From an uncultured Hyphomonadaceae bacterium (GTDB lineage Bacteria > Pseudomonadota > Alphaproteobacteria > Caulobacterales > Hyphomonadaceae): DNA of 39,502 bases. This document shows, in pieces, positions 1 to 12,804 of this stretch; position 1 is the stretch's first letter, and every line of letters begins with the position of its first letter. Where the stretch lies: contig CAJXMY010000003.1 of NCBI GenBank assembly GCA_913056435.1, forward strand, positions 1 through 39,502. Reading direction: 5' to 3'. The position numbers and the translations under genes were made by a program. The notes under the pieces are model-generated. The model worked only from the letters and a program-made list of their open reading frames with translations. It was not told the origin of the DNA and did not search any database.

Positions 1-1
1 G

Positions 2-475
2 TTCCGGTCCGGTCCGCCAGGCCGGATCATCAACATTACCAGTGTGGGGGGGCGGCTGGCCTCACCTTTCCTCGGCGCCTATACCGCGACCAAGCATGCC
101 GTCGAAAGCATGACCGACAGCCTGCGTCGGGAGCTGGTCATTTATGGCATTGATGCCATCGCCGTTGGACCCGGCGCTGTCCAGACCCCCATCTGGGACA
201 AGGCAGAGGAAGCCAACCAGGATGAGGCCTACAGCGAGACGGCCTGGGCCGACGGGCTGAAAGCCTTTTCGGAGTCGATGTTGGACAGTGGACGAAAAGG
301 TCTTCCCGCGGACCGGATTGCCCATATCGTGGCCACGGCGCTAACGACCCCTCGCCCCAAAGCCCGTTATGCCCCCGTTCCGGACAAGCTGACAAATTTC
401 ACCCTGCCGTTGCTGTTGCCAAAGCGGGTGGTTGACCGGGTCTTCGGAAAACGGCTGGGTCTGGTTCGAAAGTGA
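2..475 (+). CDS. Short-chain dehydrogenase/reductase, 3' part only
   Basis: The reading frame is open from the window edge, so the start and the N-terminal nucleotide-binding glycine motif lie outside; the track's ATG at 44 is internal. The visible 157 residues begin with GRIINITSVGG, which holds the catalytic serine strand of classical SDRs, followed by YTATK, the Tyr-x3-Lys catalytic pair, and then VGPGAVQTPIW, the family's PG-x-V-x-T segment after the active site. These enzymes are NAD(P)(H)-dependent oxidoreductases acting on alcohols, ketones or lipids. The substrate cannot be read from the sequence. The C-terminal tail is basic and moderately hydrophobic (LPLLLPKRVVDRVFGKR), as in some SDRs acting on lipid substrates, but that is a weak hint. 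It converges on xerC, with 17 bases between the stop codons. Confidence 0.85.
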   Translation, partial: FRSGPPGRIINITSVGGRLASPFLGAYTATKHAVESMTDSLRRELVIYGIDAIAVGPGAVQTPIWDKAEEANQDEAYSETAWADGLKAFSESMLDSGRKGLPADRIAHIVATALTTPRPKARYAPVPDKLTNFTLPLLLPKRVVDRVFGKRLGLVRK

Positions 476-492
476 GCCCGCCGGTTGGCGGA

Positions 493-1392
493 CTACCGAC
501 CGCGGGGGTGTGCCTGTGTGTGGACTTTTCTCAGGCGGTGGGCATCGACGCCGGTATAAACTTGTGTGGTCGATAGGCTGGCGTGGCCCAGAAGGGTCTG
601 TATGGCCCTGAGATCGGCCCCATGCGCAAGCAGGTGGGTCGCGAAGCTGTGCCGCAGCGCGTGCGGTGTCGCCGTTTCCGGGAGCCCAAGCCTGTTCCGA
701 AGCAGCTGAACCTGCTTGCGCAGGACCGCAGGCTGCAGCACCTTGCCTCTCGCACCGAAGAAGAAGGGCGTCCCGGCGCCCATGCGGAATGGACACAGAG
801 CCGCATAATCATCCATGGCCTGTCGTACCGCGGGCAACAGTGGAACCTGGCGAAATTTTCCGCCCTTTCCCATCAGTCGCAAGATCTCGGGGGCCGGGCT
901 GACGTTCCCGGACAGGCTGAGCGCCTCGCTGATCCGGAGGCCCGCACCATACATGAGTGCCAGAGCGGCTGCATCGCGAGCGGCAATCCAAGGTTCGTCC
1001 TGAAGGGTTCCAATCTGATCGATCATGTCGCCGGCGGCCCGCTCAGAAACGGGACGGGGCAAGCGCCGGCCCCGGGACGGACCGGTCAGGAAGGCGATAT
1101 CGGGATTTTCAATGCCATGGGCGTGATCCAGCCACCGGTAGAAGCTCTTGATCGCGGACAGCAGCCGCGACACGGAGGCATCGGTCAGTCCGTCCCGGCG
1201 GCGTTGCGCCAGAAAGGCCCTGATATCCCGCGCCTGGAGGCCCGCGAAATGGGTGATTCGGGGCGGCATGCCGAGATGAACCGTCAAAAAGGCCTGAAAC
1301 TCCCTCAGATCGGCACCATAGGCGTCGATGGTGTTGGCCGCCAGGCGGCGTTCTCTGGAAATATAGGTCAGGAAAGCATCCACAAGCGCCAT
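493..1392 (-). CDS. xerC: Tyrosine site-specific recombinase XerC
   Basis: A 299-residue tyrosine recombinase of the Xer family, which with its XerC/XerD partner resolves chromosome dimers at dif during division. An N-terminal SAM-like DNA-binding domain spans about residues 1-95 and the catalytic domain about 110-299. The active-site set is complete: Arg153 in YGAGLR, Lys176 or Lys179 in MGKGGKF, His244 and Arg247 in HALRHSF, His270 in LLGH, and the nucleophile Tyr279 in QVYT. The C-terminal stretch VDAHRLRKVHTQAHPR resembles E. coli XerC (LDFQHLASVYDAAHPR) more than XerD, and a position near priA and the atp operon is the usual alphaproteobacterial setting for xerC. The ATG at 1392 gives a normal length. 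The gene diverges from ndh. XerD cannot be excluded without a tree. Confidence 0.92.
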   Translation of the reverse strand: MALVDAFLTYISRERRLAANTIDAYGADLREFQAFLTVHLGMPPRITHFAGLQARDIRAFLAQRRRDGLTDASVSRLLSAIKSFYRWLDHAHGIENPDIAFLTGPSRGRRLPRPVSERAAGDMIDQIGTLQDEPWIAARDAAALALMYGAGLRISEALSLSGNVSPAPEILRLMGKGGKFRQVPLLPAVRQAMDDYAALCPFRMGAGTPFFFGARGKVLQPAVLRKQVQLLRNRLGLPETATPHALRHSFATHLLAHGADLRAIQTLLGHASLSTTQVYTGVDAHRLRKVHTQAHPRGR

Positions 1393-1568
1393 GCCCGACC
1401 TATAGGCCCCGAGACCTTAAAAGCAGGTTTCGGGAACCTTAATCGAAAGTTTCGGCAGGACTTTTTGCAGACGGCCGAAAGGCCCATTAGCGCCGATGTG
1501 AGCCAAACCCATTTCCCGTGCGTAAAGACCATATCGTTGACCATTCACTCAGTTGGGGAGACAGGGGC

Positions 1569-2882
1569 TTGAAACGCAAAACGCAGATTGTCGTTGTGGG
1601 CGGCGGTGCAGGCGGTCTGGAACTGGTTGCGCGCCTTGGGGCCCGGTTCAGCCGCAAGGACTATGACATCATCCTGCTGGAGAAGAACCGGACCCATATC
1701 TGGAAGCCCCTTCTGCACGAGGTGGCTGCCGGATCGCTGGACGCCAATCTCGACGAGGTGGGGTATGGTGCCCACGCCCACAGATGGGGATACCGCTTTT
1801 TCCAAGGCTCGATGATGGACATTGACCGGGCCGCCAAGGAGGTCGTGGTTGCCCCGCTTCTCGACGAAGATGGTCAGGAAATCATGGGCGAACACCGGAT
1901 TCGCTATGATTATCTGGTGATCGCCATCGGATCTGTCTCGAACGACTTTGGTGTCGAAGGTGTCTCCGATCACTGTCTCTCTCTGGAAAGTCGCCGCGAC
2001 GCTGACACATTCCGGTCCCGCCTTCTGAACCAGTGCCTGCGATGCTCACGTTTGCTGAGCGCGGACCCGGACGCCGACGAGCATGTTCGCATCGGAATTG
2101 TCGGGGCCGGCGCCACGGGGGTCGAACTGGCCGCAGAGCTCTACAATGCCGCGGCGGCCCTGCGATATTACGGGCTGGAAGTTTTCGATGAAAGCCGGTT
2201 CAAGGTCACCCTGATCGAAGCGGGCCCACGAATACTCCCGGCCCTGCCCGAAAAACTTGCCGAAGCCGCCCATCGCGAACTCGAGGCACTGGGTGTGAAC
2301 GTTGTGACCGGGGCCATTGTCCAGCGCGTCACCAGAACGGCGATCGAAACCCGGGATGGCACCACCTATCCGACCAATCTTCGGGTCTGGGCCGCCGGGG
2401 TCAAGGGGCCAGCCTTCCTCTCAAACCTCGCGGGTCTGGAGTCCAACAATCGCGACCAGCTCATTGTCCGGGAGACGCTTCAGGCCACCCGGGACGATCA
2501 TATTTTCATCCTCGGCGACTGCGCCTCCTATACCCCCGAAGGTTCCGACCGCCCGATCCCGCCACGGGCCCAAAGCGCACACCAAATGGCCGAGACCGTG
2601 TTCCATAATGTGTGTGCGATGATCCGGGACCGCCCGCTCAGGGCCTTCGTCTACAAGGATAACGGATCCCTGGTGTCGCTCTCGCGGTTCGCCACCGTCG
2701 GGTCGCTGATGGGAAATCTGGTCGGGGGCCGTATGGCCGTCGAAGGCCGTCTGGCACGCTTTGTCTACATGTCTCTGTACCGACTTCACCTTCTGGCCAT
2801 CCATGGGTGGCTCCGGGGGGCAGGGATGATCATGATGGGGCACGTCAACCAGATCGCGCGGCCGAGGCTCAAATTGCACTGA
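1569..2882 (+). CDS. ndh: Type II NADH:quinone oxidoreductase (NDH-2)
   Basis: A single-subunit, non-proton-pumping NADH dehydrogenase with FAD that passes electrons from NADH to quinone at the inner face of the membrane. Two Rossmann glycine motifs are seen: VVVGGGAGGLEL at the N-terminus for FAD, and GIVGAGATGVELA near the middle for NADH. The flavin motif IFILGDCA follows, and the C-terminal LYRLHLLAIHGWLRG segment matches the amphipathic membrane-anchoring helix of NDH-2. The track starts at GTG 1518, but those 17 residues are unlike the family, and GGGGAG at 1555-1560 lies about 8 bases before TTG 1569, so I place the start there (437 residues). The start is inferred; the family call is firm. 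It is divergent from xerC and followed by a 139-base gap. Confidence 0.92.
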   Translation: MKRKTQIVVVGGGAGGLELVARLGARFSRKDYDIILLEKNRTHIWKPLLHEVAAGSLDANLDEVGYGAHAHRWGYRFFQGSMMDIDRAAKEVVVAPLLDEDGQEIMGEHRIRYDYLVIAIGSVSNDFGVEGVSDHCLSLESRRDADTFRSRLLNQCLRCSRLLSADPDADEHVRIGIVGAGATGVELAAELYNAAAALRYYGLEVFDESRFKVTLIEAGPRILPALPEKLAEAAHRELEALGVNVVTGAIVQRVTRTAIETRDGTTYPTNLRVWAAGVKGPAFLSNLAGLESNNRDQLIVRETLQATRDDHIFILGDCASYTPEGSDRPIPPRAQSAHQMAETVFHNVCAMIRDRPLRAFVYKDNGSLVSLSRFATVGSLMGNLVGGRMAVEGRLARFVYMSLYRLHLLAIHGWLRGAGMIMMGHVNQIARPRLKLH

Positions 2883-3021
2883 GCAGGACCTTCATCCGGC
2901 GCGGTTTCATAGAAAGCGCCAGACCCTGTGCCCCGACCCGGACTGCCAGCCGCGCTTGAACGTTGCTCCCGCGGCAGCCATCTGGAACAAGATATAAAAA
3001 AAGTAGAAGGAGCATGGTCCA

Positions 3022-5169
3022 ATGTTGAGACGTTTTCACAGGCTCAGCGCCTGCGCGCTGCTGGGGTCCCTCGCCCTCTTGCCGGCCGAGGCGCGCGAAC
3101 ATCGCGACGAGGCGGCGCCCACCGAACCCGAAATCGTCACGTCCACGCCGGATGTCTGGGGTGACTGGGGTGTCAATCTTGAGACCTTTGACCCCGACAC
3201 GGCCGCTGGCGATGACTTCTACAGACATGTCAACGGCGCGTGGCTGACATCGTTTGAAATTCCCGCTGACCGGTCTTCCTATGGAGCCTTCACGCTGCTT
3301 GCCGAGAAATCCGAGCAACGCGTGAGGTTCATCATCGAGGAAATCGCGGCCGATGCCCCCGATACTGTGACGCTCGAGGGTAAGATCGCCGCCATCTATA
3401 ATGCCTTCATGGATACGGAGGCCATCGAAGCGCGCGGCCTGGCGCCGGCCCAACCTTATCTTGATGCGATTGCCGGGATTGAGACAAGGGAAGATCTGGC
3501 CCGGATATTCGCCCGGCCCGGCTTTGCCAGCCCATTCGGCGCCGGCGTCAGCATCGACTCCAAGCAGAGCGACCAGAACATCCTTTATATCAGTCAGGCC
3601 GGACTGGGGCTCGGTGACCGGGATCTCTATCTGGTCGACTCCGAGAAGAACCAGTCCTATCGCGCGGCTTATCGCGACATGATGATCCGTCTTCTGGATG
3701 CGGCAGGCTATGACGCCCCGGAGGCGGCCGCGGAGGCTGTTCTGGCCCTGGAAACGGAACTTGCCCGGGCGCACTGGGACCGTGCCGCCGGCCGGAACCG
3801 CGATCTGACCTATAACCGCCTCGACCTTGACGGTCTGAAGGCCCTATCCGGCGGCTTCCCCGTAGAGGCCGCACTCGAGGCACTCGGCGTCCTAGACGAA
3901 CCAGCCTTCATTGTTCGTCAGGTCACCCCCACAGAAGAGGAGATCGCGGACCAGGGCCTGAGCCCGGCCCAGGTCGAAAAACTTTCCGGCGGTGGCGTCG
4001 GCCGGATCATGGAGCTCGCTCAGACCGGCGATCTTGATGCGTGGAAAGCCTGGCTGACGACCCGGTTCCTCGTGGCGCAGGCCGGTGTGCTGCCGGCCCG
4101 CATAGATGAGACGGTCTTCGCCTTTTACGGCACAACGCTCAATGGACAGGAAGTCCAGCGTGAACGGTGGAAACGGGCGGTCTCGGAAGTTCAGAATGCG
4201 GTCGGGGAAGGCGTCGGAAAGGTCTATGCCGAGCGGTATTTCCCGGCGGAGAACAAAATCGCCATGGAGGCCCTGGTCGCCAATTTGAGAGAGGCCATGG
4301 CGCTAAATCTGGCCGATCTGGACTGGATGGGGGATGCCACCCGCGAAGAAGCCCGGGACAAGCTGAACAAGTTCACACCGAAAATCGGTTATCCGGCCAA
4401 GTTCGAAACATATGAGACGCTCAGGGTCGGATCGAACGCTCTCGACAACAGCCTTGCCGTGGCGGCGTGGGCGCTCGCAGACAATCTGGCCGAACTCGGC
4501 CAGCCCATCGATCCCGACGACTGGTTCATGCTGCCCCAGACGGTCAATGCCTATTACAGTCCGACCCGGAATGAGATCGTGTTCCCGGCCGCCATCCTGC
4601 AACCGCCCTTCTTCAATCTTTCGGCGGACCCCGCCGTCAATTATGGGGCCATCGGGGGCGTGATCGGACACGAGATCGGACACGGCTTTGACGATCAGGG
4701 ATCGCGGTCGGATGGCGACGGGAATCTGAGAAACTGGTGGACCGCCGATGATCGGGCGAATTTCGAAGCCCGGACCGGCGCCCTGGTCAGCCAGTACAAC
4801 ACCTTCTGTCCCCTCGATGACGGCACAACCTGCGTCAATGGCGCCCTCGGCCTCGGCGAGAATATCGGGGACCTCGGCGGGCTGTCCATGGCGTATCGCG
4901 CCTATCAGCTTCACCTGAACGGCGAAGAGGCCCCGGTGATCGATGGCCTGACCGGAGACCAGCGCTTCTTCATCGGCTGGGCCCAGGTCTGGCGGTTCAT
5001 GGCCAGAGAGGACGCCCTGCGCCAGCGTCTGGTGCGGGGCCCCCATTCGCCGCCGCGCTACCGGGTCAACGGCGTCGTGCGCAATATGGACGCCTGGTAT
5101 GAAGCCTTCGGGGTCACCGAGGATCATGCCCTCTACATTCCGCCCGAGGAGCGTATTCGCATCTGGTAG
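3022..5169 (+). CDS. M13 family zinc metallopeptidase, secreted (neprilysin/PepO-like)
   Basis: A 715-residue M13 (neprilysin, PepO) endopeptidase, a family that cleaves small to medium peptides outside the cytoplasm. A signal peptide is clear at residues 1-25 (MLRRFHRL, then a hydrophobic core, then PAEA). The N-terminal M13 domain includes DDFYRHVNGAWL. The substrate-binding strand is NAYYSPTRNEIVFPAAILQPPFF. Catalytic residues are HEIGH at 550-554 (zinc ligands His550 and His554, general base Glu551), with the third ligand Glu613 and Asp617 in GENIGDLGG. The usual C-terminal Cys-x-Val-Trp is replaced by IRIW. AAGGAG at 3007-3012, nine bases upstream, supports ATG 3022. It appears monocistronic, with a hairpin terminator downstream. 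The physiological substrate is unknown. Confidence 0.95.
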   Translation: MLRRFHRLSACALLGSLALLPAEAREHRDEAAPTEPEIVTSTPDVWGDWGVNLETFDPDTAAGDDFYRHVNGAWLTSFEIPADRSSYGAFTLLAEKSEQRVRFIIEEIAADAPDTVTLEGKIAAIYNAFMDTEAIEARGLAPAQPYLDAIAGIETREDLARIFARPGFASPFGAGVSIDSKQSDQNILYISQAGLGLGDRDLYLVDSEKNQSYRAAYRDMMIRLLDAAGYDAPEAAAEAVLALETELARAHWDRAAGRNRDLTYNRLDLDGLKALSGGFPVEAALEALGVLDEPAFIVRQVTPTEEEIADQGLSPAQVEKLSGGGVGRIMELAQTGDLDAWKAWLTTRFLVAQAGVLPARIDETVFAFYGTTLNGQEVQRERWKRAVSEVQNAVGEGVGKVYAERYFPAENKIAMEALVANLREAMALNLADLDWMGDATREEARDKLNKFTPKIGYPAKFETYETLRVGSNALDNSLAVAAWALADNLAELGQPIDPDDWFMLPQTVNAYYSPTRNEIVFPAAILQPPFFNLSADPAVNYGAIGGVIGHEIGHGFDDQGSRSDGDGNLRNWWTADDRANFEARTGALVSQYNTFCPLDDGTTCVNGALGLGENIGDLGGLSMAYRAYQLHLNGEEAPVIDGLTGDQRFFIGWAQVWRFMAREDALRQRLVRGPHSPPRYRVNGVVRNMDAWYEAFGVTEDHALYIPPEERIRIW

Positions 5170-5204
5170 GCCCCCGCCCCGCCGCGAGGACCGATCCCAT
5201 CTTC

Positions 5205-5245
5205 CGGCCGGCCTTCCCCCCGGGGACAGGCCGGCCGCCTGTTTT
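5205..5245 (+). terminator. Rho-independent terminator after the M13 peptidase gene
   Basis: A 10-bp perfect stem, CGGCCGGCCT (5205-5214) with AGGCCGGCCG (5228-5237), encloses a 13-base C/G-rich loop and is followed by CCTGTTTT. It lies 35 bases after the peptidase stop codon and before priA, so it should separate the two transcription units. Confidence 0.8.
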
Positions 5246-5298
5246 GACGGCCCGGAATTTCAGCTGGCCCCGTCCAGTGCCTCTGCTATGACCAGACC

Positions 5299-7461
5299 AT
5301 GGCCATCGCCCAAGTTCTCTTTCCCCTCATGCTTCCCGAGCCCTTCGATTACGAGGTTCCCGACACGCTGTCGGTCCGCCCGGGCAGCTATGTTCGGGCG
5401 CCGCTCGGCAAGCAGGACCGCACGGGTCTTGTCTGGCGCCTGTCTGACGCGGCGCCACAGCGCGTCCTCAAGCCGATCCAAGAGGTGTACCCAACGCCGC
5501 CCATGACCGAGACCATGCGACGGTTCATCGCGTTCGCCGCGCGCTACAATGTCGTCGCGCCCGGACAGGTTCTGGCCATGGCCCTGCGTGCGCGTGGTGG
5601 TCTTCAGCCTTCCCCAGAACGGACTGTCTACACGCTGGGCGACCGGGCGCCGCAGCGCCTGACCCCAGCGAGGACGGCGGTCCTCGAGTATGCCCGGACC
5701 CAGCCGGCCCTGAGCGCCAGTGCTCTGGCCACCGGCGCCGGAGTCTCCACCGGGGTTGTCAAAGGCCTCGCCGACGCCGGCGCGCTTGTCGCGGCGGCCG
5801 AACCGGTGGACCGGGTCTTCGCCACCCCCGATCCTGATCGCACAGGCTTTCAGCTCAGCGCGGAGCAAGCCGACGCCGCCAACACTCTGCGGCAGGCCGT
5901 TCAAAAGGGTCAGTTCGCGCCCATCCTTCTGGACGGGGTCACTGGTTCAGGCAAAACGGAGGTTTATTTTGAAGCAATTGCGGCGGCCCTAAAACAGGAC
6001 CCCACCAGTCAGATCCTCGTCCTGTTGCCCGAAATCGCCTTAACCCAGGCGGTCCTGGAGCGCTTCGAACGCCGCTTTGGAGCAGCACCTGCCCCCTGGC
6101 ATTCGGGCCTCTCGGAGCAACAGCGCCGGCGCAGCTGGCGGGAAGTGGCCCATGGGAGAGCCCGGATCATCGTCGGGGCCAGATCCGCGCTCTTTCTGCC
6201 CTTTCAGTCTCTCAAGCTGATCATTGTCGATGAAGAGCACGACACGTCCTACAAGCAGGAAGACGGCGTCACCTACCAGGCCCGGGATATGGCCGTGATG
6301 CGCGCCAAACTCGAGCAGGCCGTGATTGTCCTGGCCTCCGCGACACCGGCGCTGGAAACCGTCGTCAATGTCGAGCAGGGGCGCTATGCCCGCCTGAAGC
6401 TGTCCGCGCGCCCCGGCAGCGCCAGGCTCCCCGATGTTGAGCTGGTGGACCTGCGCGCGGCCCCGCCCGAGCGGGGACAGTGGCTGTCACCACAACTTCG
6501 CCATGCCCTGGCCGATACGCTGGAGGCCTCGGAGCAGGCCCTGCTCTTTCTCAACCGCCGCGGTTATGCCCCGCTGGTGCTTTGCAAGTCCTGCGGCGAA
6601 CGCCTCAAAAGCCCGGCGACGGACAGCTGGCTGACCGAGCATCGCTATACGGGCCGGCTGGTCTGTCACCTCACCGGCTGGTCCATGCCCAAGCCAGCCC
6701 ATTGCCCCTACTGTCACGCCGAGGGCTCCCTGATGGGGGTCGGTCCGGGCGTCGAGCGGGTGGCCGAGGAGGTTCGCGTCCTGCTTCCGGGCGCCCGAGT
6801 CGAGATTTTTTCATCGGATACAGCGCTGGGCGGCGAGGCCACGCGGGAGATCATTTCCCGCATGGCCTCCGGCGACATCGATGTCCTGATTGGGACCCAA
6901 ATTGTCGCCAAAGGACACAACTTCCCGAATCTGACGCTTGTCGGGATCATCGATGCGGACTCTGGTCTGCAGGGCGGGGACCTGCGCGCTGGGGAGCGCA
7001 CCTATCAACTGCTCAGCCAGGTGGCCGGACGCGCCGGGCGGGCAGAGCGTCCCGGCCGGGCCCTGGTACAGACCTATCAACCGGACAATCCCGCCATGCA
7101 GGCCCTGGCCCTGTCCGACCGGGATGCCTTTCTGGCCATCGAACGGGATGTTCGTGAAGAACTCCAGCTGCCGCCCTTCGGACGCATGGCCGCCCTGATT
7201 CTTTCGGCACCGGACGCCGAGACCGCGGTCACCTTTGGACAACAGATCGCCCGTGCGGCTCCAAATGGTGAAAATATCACGGTCTACGGACCGGCCCCGG
7301 CCCCCATTGGTATCCTGCGCGGGCGACATCGTTTTCGTTTTCTGATCACCGCCCCCAAACAGGTTGATCTGTCGGCCTATATGGCCGCCTGGCTCAGCCG
7401 TCTGAAACTTCCGGCCGCCCTGCGACTGTCGGCAGATATTGATCCTTACTCCTTTCTCTGA
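5299..7461 (+). CDS. priA: Primosomal protein N' (replication restart helicase PriA)
   Basis: PriA, the 3'-5' superfamily 2 helicase that recognises stalled forks and reloads the replisome. The protein is 720 residues long. The N-terminal DNA-binding domain covers about 1-200. Walker A is GSGKT at 216-220 and the DEAH-type Walker B is DEEH at 311-314, followed by SYKQEDGVTYQARDMA, a PriA hallmark. The helicase C-terminal lobe contains IGTQIVAKGHNFPNLTLVGIIDAD. The zinc region between the lobes is reduced: Cys429, Cys432, Cys456, Cys469 and Cys472 remain, but positions expected for three further cysteines are Ser438, Thr441 and Thr459. The flanking residues align well with PriA, so this is not a frameshift. 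Placement before the atp operon fits alphaproteobacterial gene order. Confidence 0.95.
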   Translation: MAIAQVLFPLMLPEPFDYEVPDTLSVRPGSYVRAPLGKQDRTGLVWRLSDAAPQRVLKPIQEVYPTPPMTETMRRFIAFAARYNVVAPGQVLAMALRARGGLQPSPERTVYTLGDRAPQRLTPARTAVLEYARTQPALSASALATGAGVSTGVVKGLADAGALVAAAEPVDRVFATPDPDRTGFQLSAEQADAANTLRQAVQKGQFAPILLDGVTGSGKTEVYFEAIAAALKQDPTSQILVLLPEIALTQAVLERFERRFGAAPAPWHSGLSEQQRRRSWREVAHGRARIIVGARSALFLPFQSLKLIIVDEEHDTSYKQEDGVTYQARDMAVMRAKLEQAVIVLASATPALETVVNVEQGRYARLKLSARPGSARLPDVELVDLRAAPPERGQWLSPQLRHALADTLEASEQALLFLNRRGYAPLVLCKSCGERLKSPATDSWLTEHRYTGRLVCHLTGWSMPKPAHCPYCHAEGSLMGVGPGVERVAEEVRVLLPGARVEIFSSDTALGGEATREIISRMASGDIDVLIGTQIVAKGHNFPNLTLVGIIDADSGLQGGDLRAGERTYQLLSQVAGRAGRAERPGRALVQTYQPDNPAMQALALSDRDAFLAIERDVREELQLPPFGRMAALILSAPDAETAVTFGQQIARAAPNGENITVYGPAPAPIGILRGRHRFRFLITAPKQVDLSAYMAAWLSRLKLPAALRLSADIDPYSFL

Positions 7462-7505
7462 GGGCAGCTGCGCGAATCCGTCACATATTCTGCCGCTCCC
7501 CCCTG

Positions 7506-7534
7506 TTGTCAGCCTCGGAACAACCTGCTAATCG
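7506..7534 (+). promoter_or_regulatory. Candidate sigma70-type promoter of the atp operon
   Basis: TTGTCA (7506-7511) and TAATCG (7529-7534) are separated by exactly 17 bases in the gap between priA and atpH. The -35 element is good and the -10 element is poor. It is placed where an atp operon promoter would be needed, 87 bases before the preferred atpH start. This is a position and motif argument only. Confidence 0.35.
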
Positions 7535-7620
7535 CCCCGGAAGTTTCGGGCGGGTGGCAAGTTCATACGTCCGGAGTGCACGTGCCCGGGCAACGCCAGC
7601 CCCAAGGAATGGACCGAGAT

Positions 7621-9722
<2,102 letters not shown>

Positions 9723-9748
9723 TCCACTAGACCGGGAGCTGCAGCCAG

Positions 9749-12365
<2,617 letters not shown>

Positions 12366-12396
12366 CGTCCGGCCCGGCTGAGGAGTGAACCCGATC

Positions 12397-12804
12397 ATGG
12401 CAGACAAGCTTCAGTTCTCCCTCGTCTCACCGAGTCGGGAGGTCTTCTCCGGGGAAGTGGACCACGTCGTCGCACCTGGCACAGACGGCGAATTTGGCGT
12501 TCTCGCCAATCATGCCCCCTTCATGACGACCCTGAAGACCGGGGTCGTTCGGGTGCTCGATGGAGATGTCGCCCGAATGCGCCTGTTTGTTCGGGGTGGC
12601 TTCGCGGATGTGACGCCAGCGGGTCTGACGATTCTCGCGGAAGAGGCAGTGAATCTCGATGGTGTTGATGGCGCCGAAGTCGGCTCCCAACTCGCAGCCG
12701 CTCGGGAAAAACTGTTGTCGGAAGGCGCAGACAGCCCCCATAGAACCGCGCTGCAGGAAGAGATAGACTATCTCGAGGCGCTACGCAGCGCGATCAGCGC
12801 CTAG
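12397..12804 (+). CDS. atpC: F1F0 ATP synthase subunit epsilon
   Basis: The F1 epsilon subunit joins gamma to the c-ring and can inhibit ATP hydrolysis. The 135 residues start with ADKLQFSLVSPSREVFSGEVDHVVAPGTDGEFGVLANHAPFMTTLKTGVV, which is the N-terminal beta-sandwich, and end with a short helical domain (LEALRSAISA). AGGAG at 12381-12385 is 11 bases before ATG 12397 and overlaps the track's GTG at 12385, so the ATG is chosen. It is the last gene of atpHAGDC. Its TAG stop lies in CTAG, shared with the stop of the convergent thioesterase gene. No terminator is visible between them. Confidence 0.95.
   Translation: MADKLQFSLVSPSREVFSGEVDHVVAPGTDGEFGVLANHAPFMTTLKTGVVRVLDGDVARMRLFVRGGFADVTPAGLTILAEEAVNLDGVDGAEVGSQLAAAREKLLSEGADSPHRTALQEEIDYLEALRSAISA

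Noticed and set aside
476-492. Small GC hairpin between the SDR and xerC stops
   Set aside because: Only about five base pairs and no T-run on either strand; not convincing as a terminator.
1443-1485. TTTCGGC...GCCGAAA inverted repeat between xerC and ndh
   Set aside because: Seven-bp arms with a 17-base loop can occur by chance in GC-rich DNA; no further support.
583-1572. 329-residue plus-strand ORF
   Set aside because: Antisense to xerC, whose catalytic motifs are all intact; the ORF protein has no recognisable domain.
2990-3000. TATAAA-like box before the M13 peptidase
   Set aside because: No -35 element at the right distance; it lies too close to the ribosome binding site.
2869-3774. 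301-residue minus-strand ORF
   Set aside because: Antisense to the M13 peptidase and its leader; no family features, typical of GC-rich shadow ORFs.
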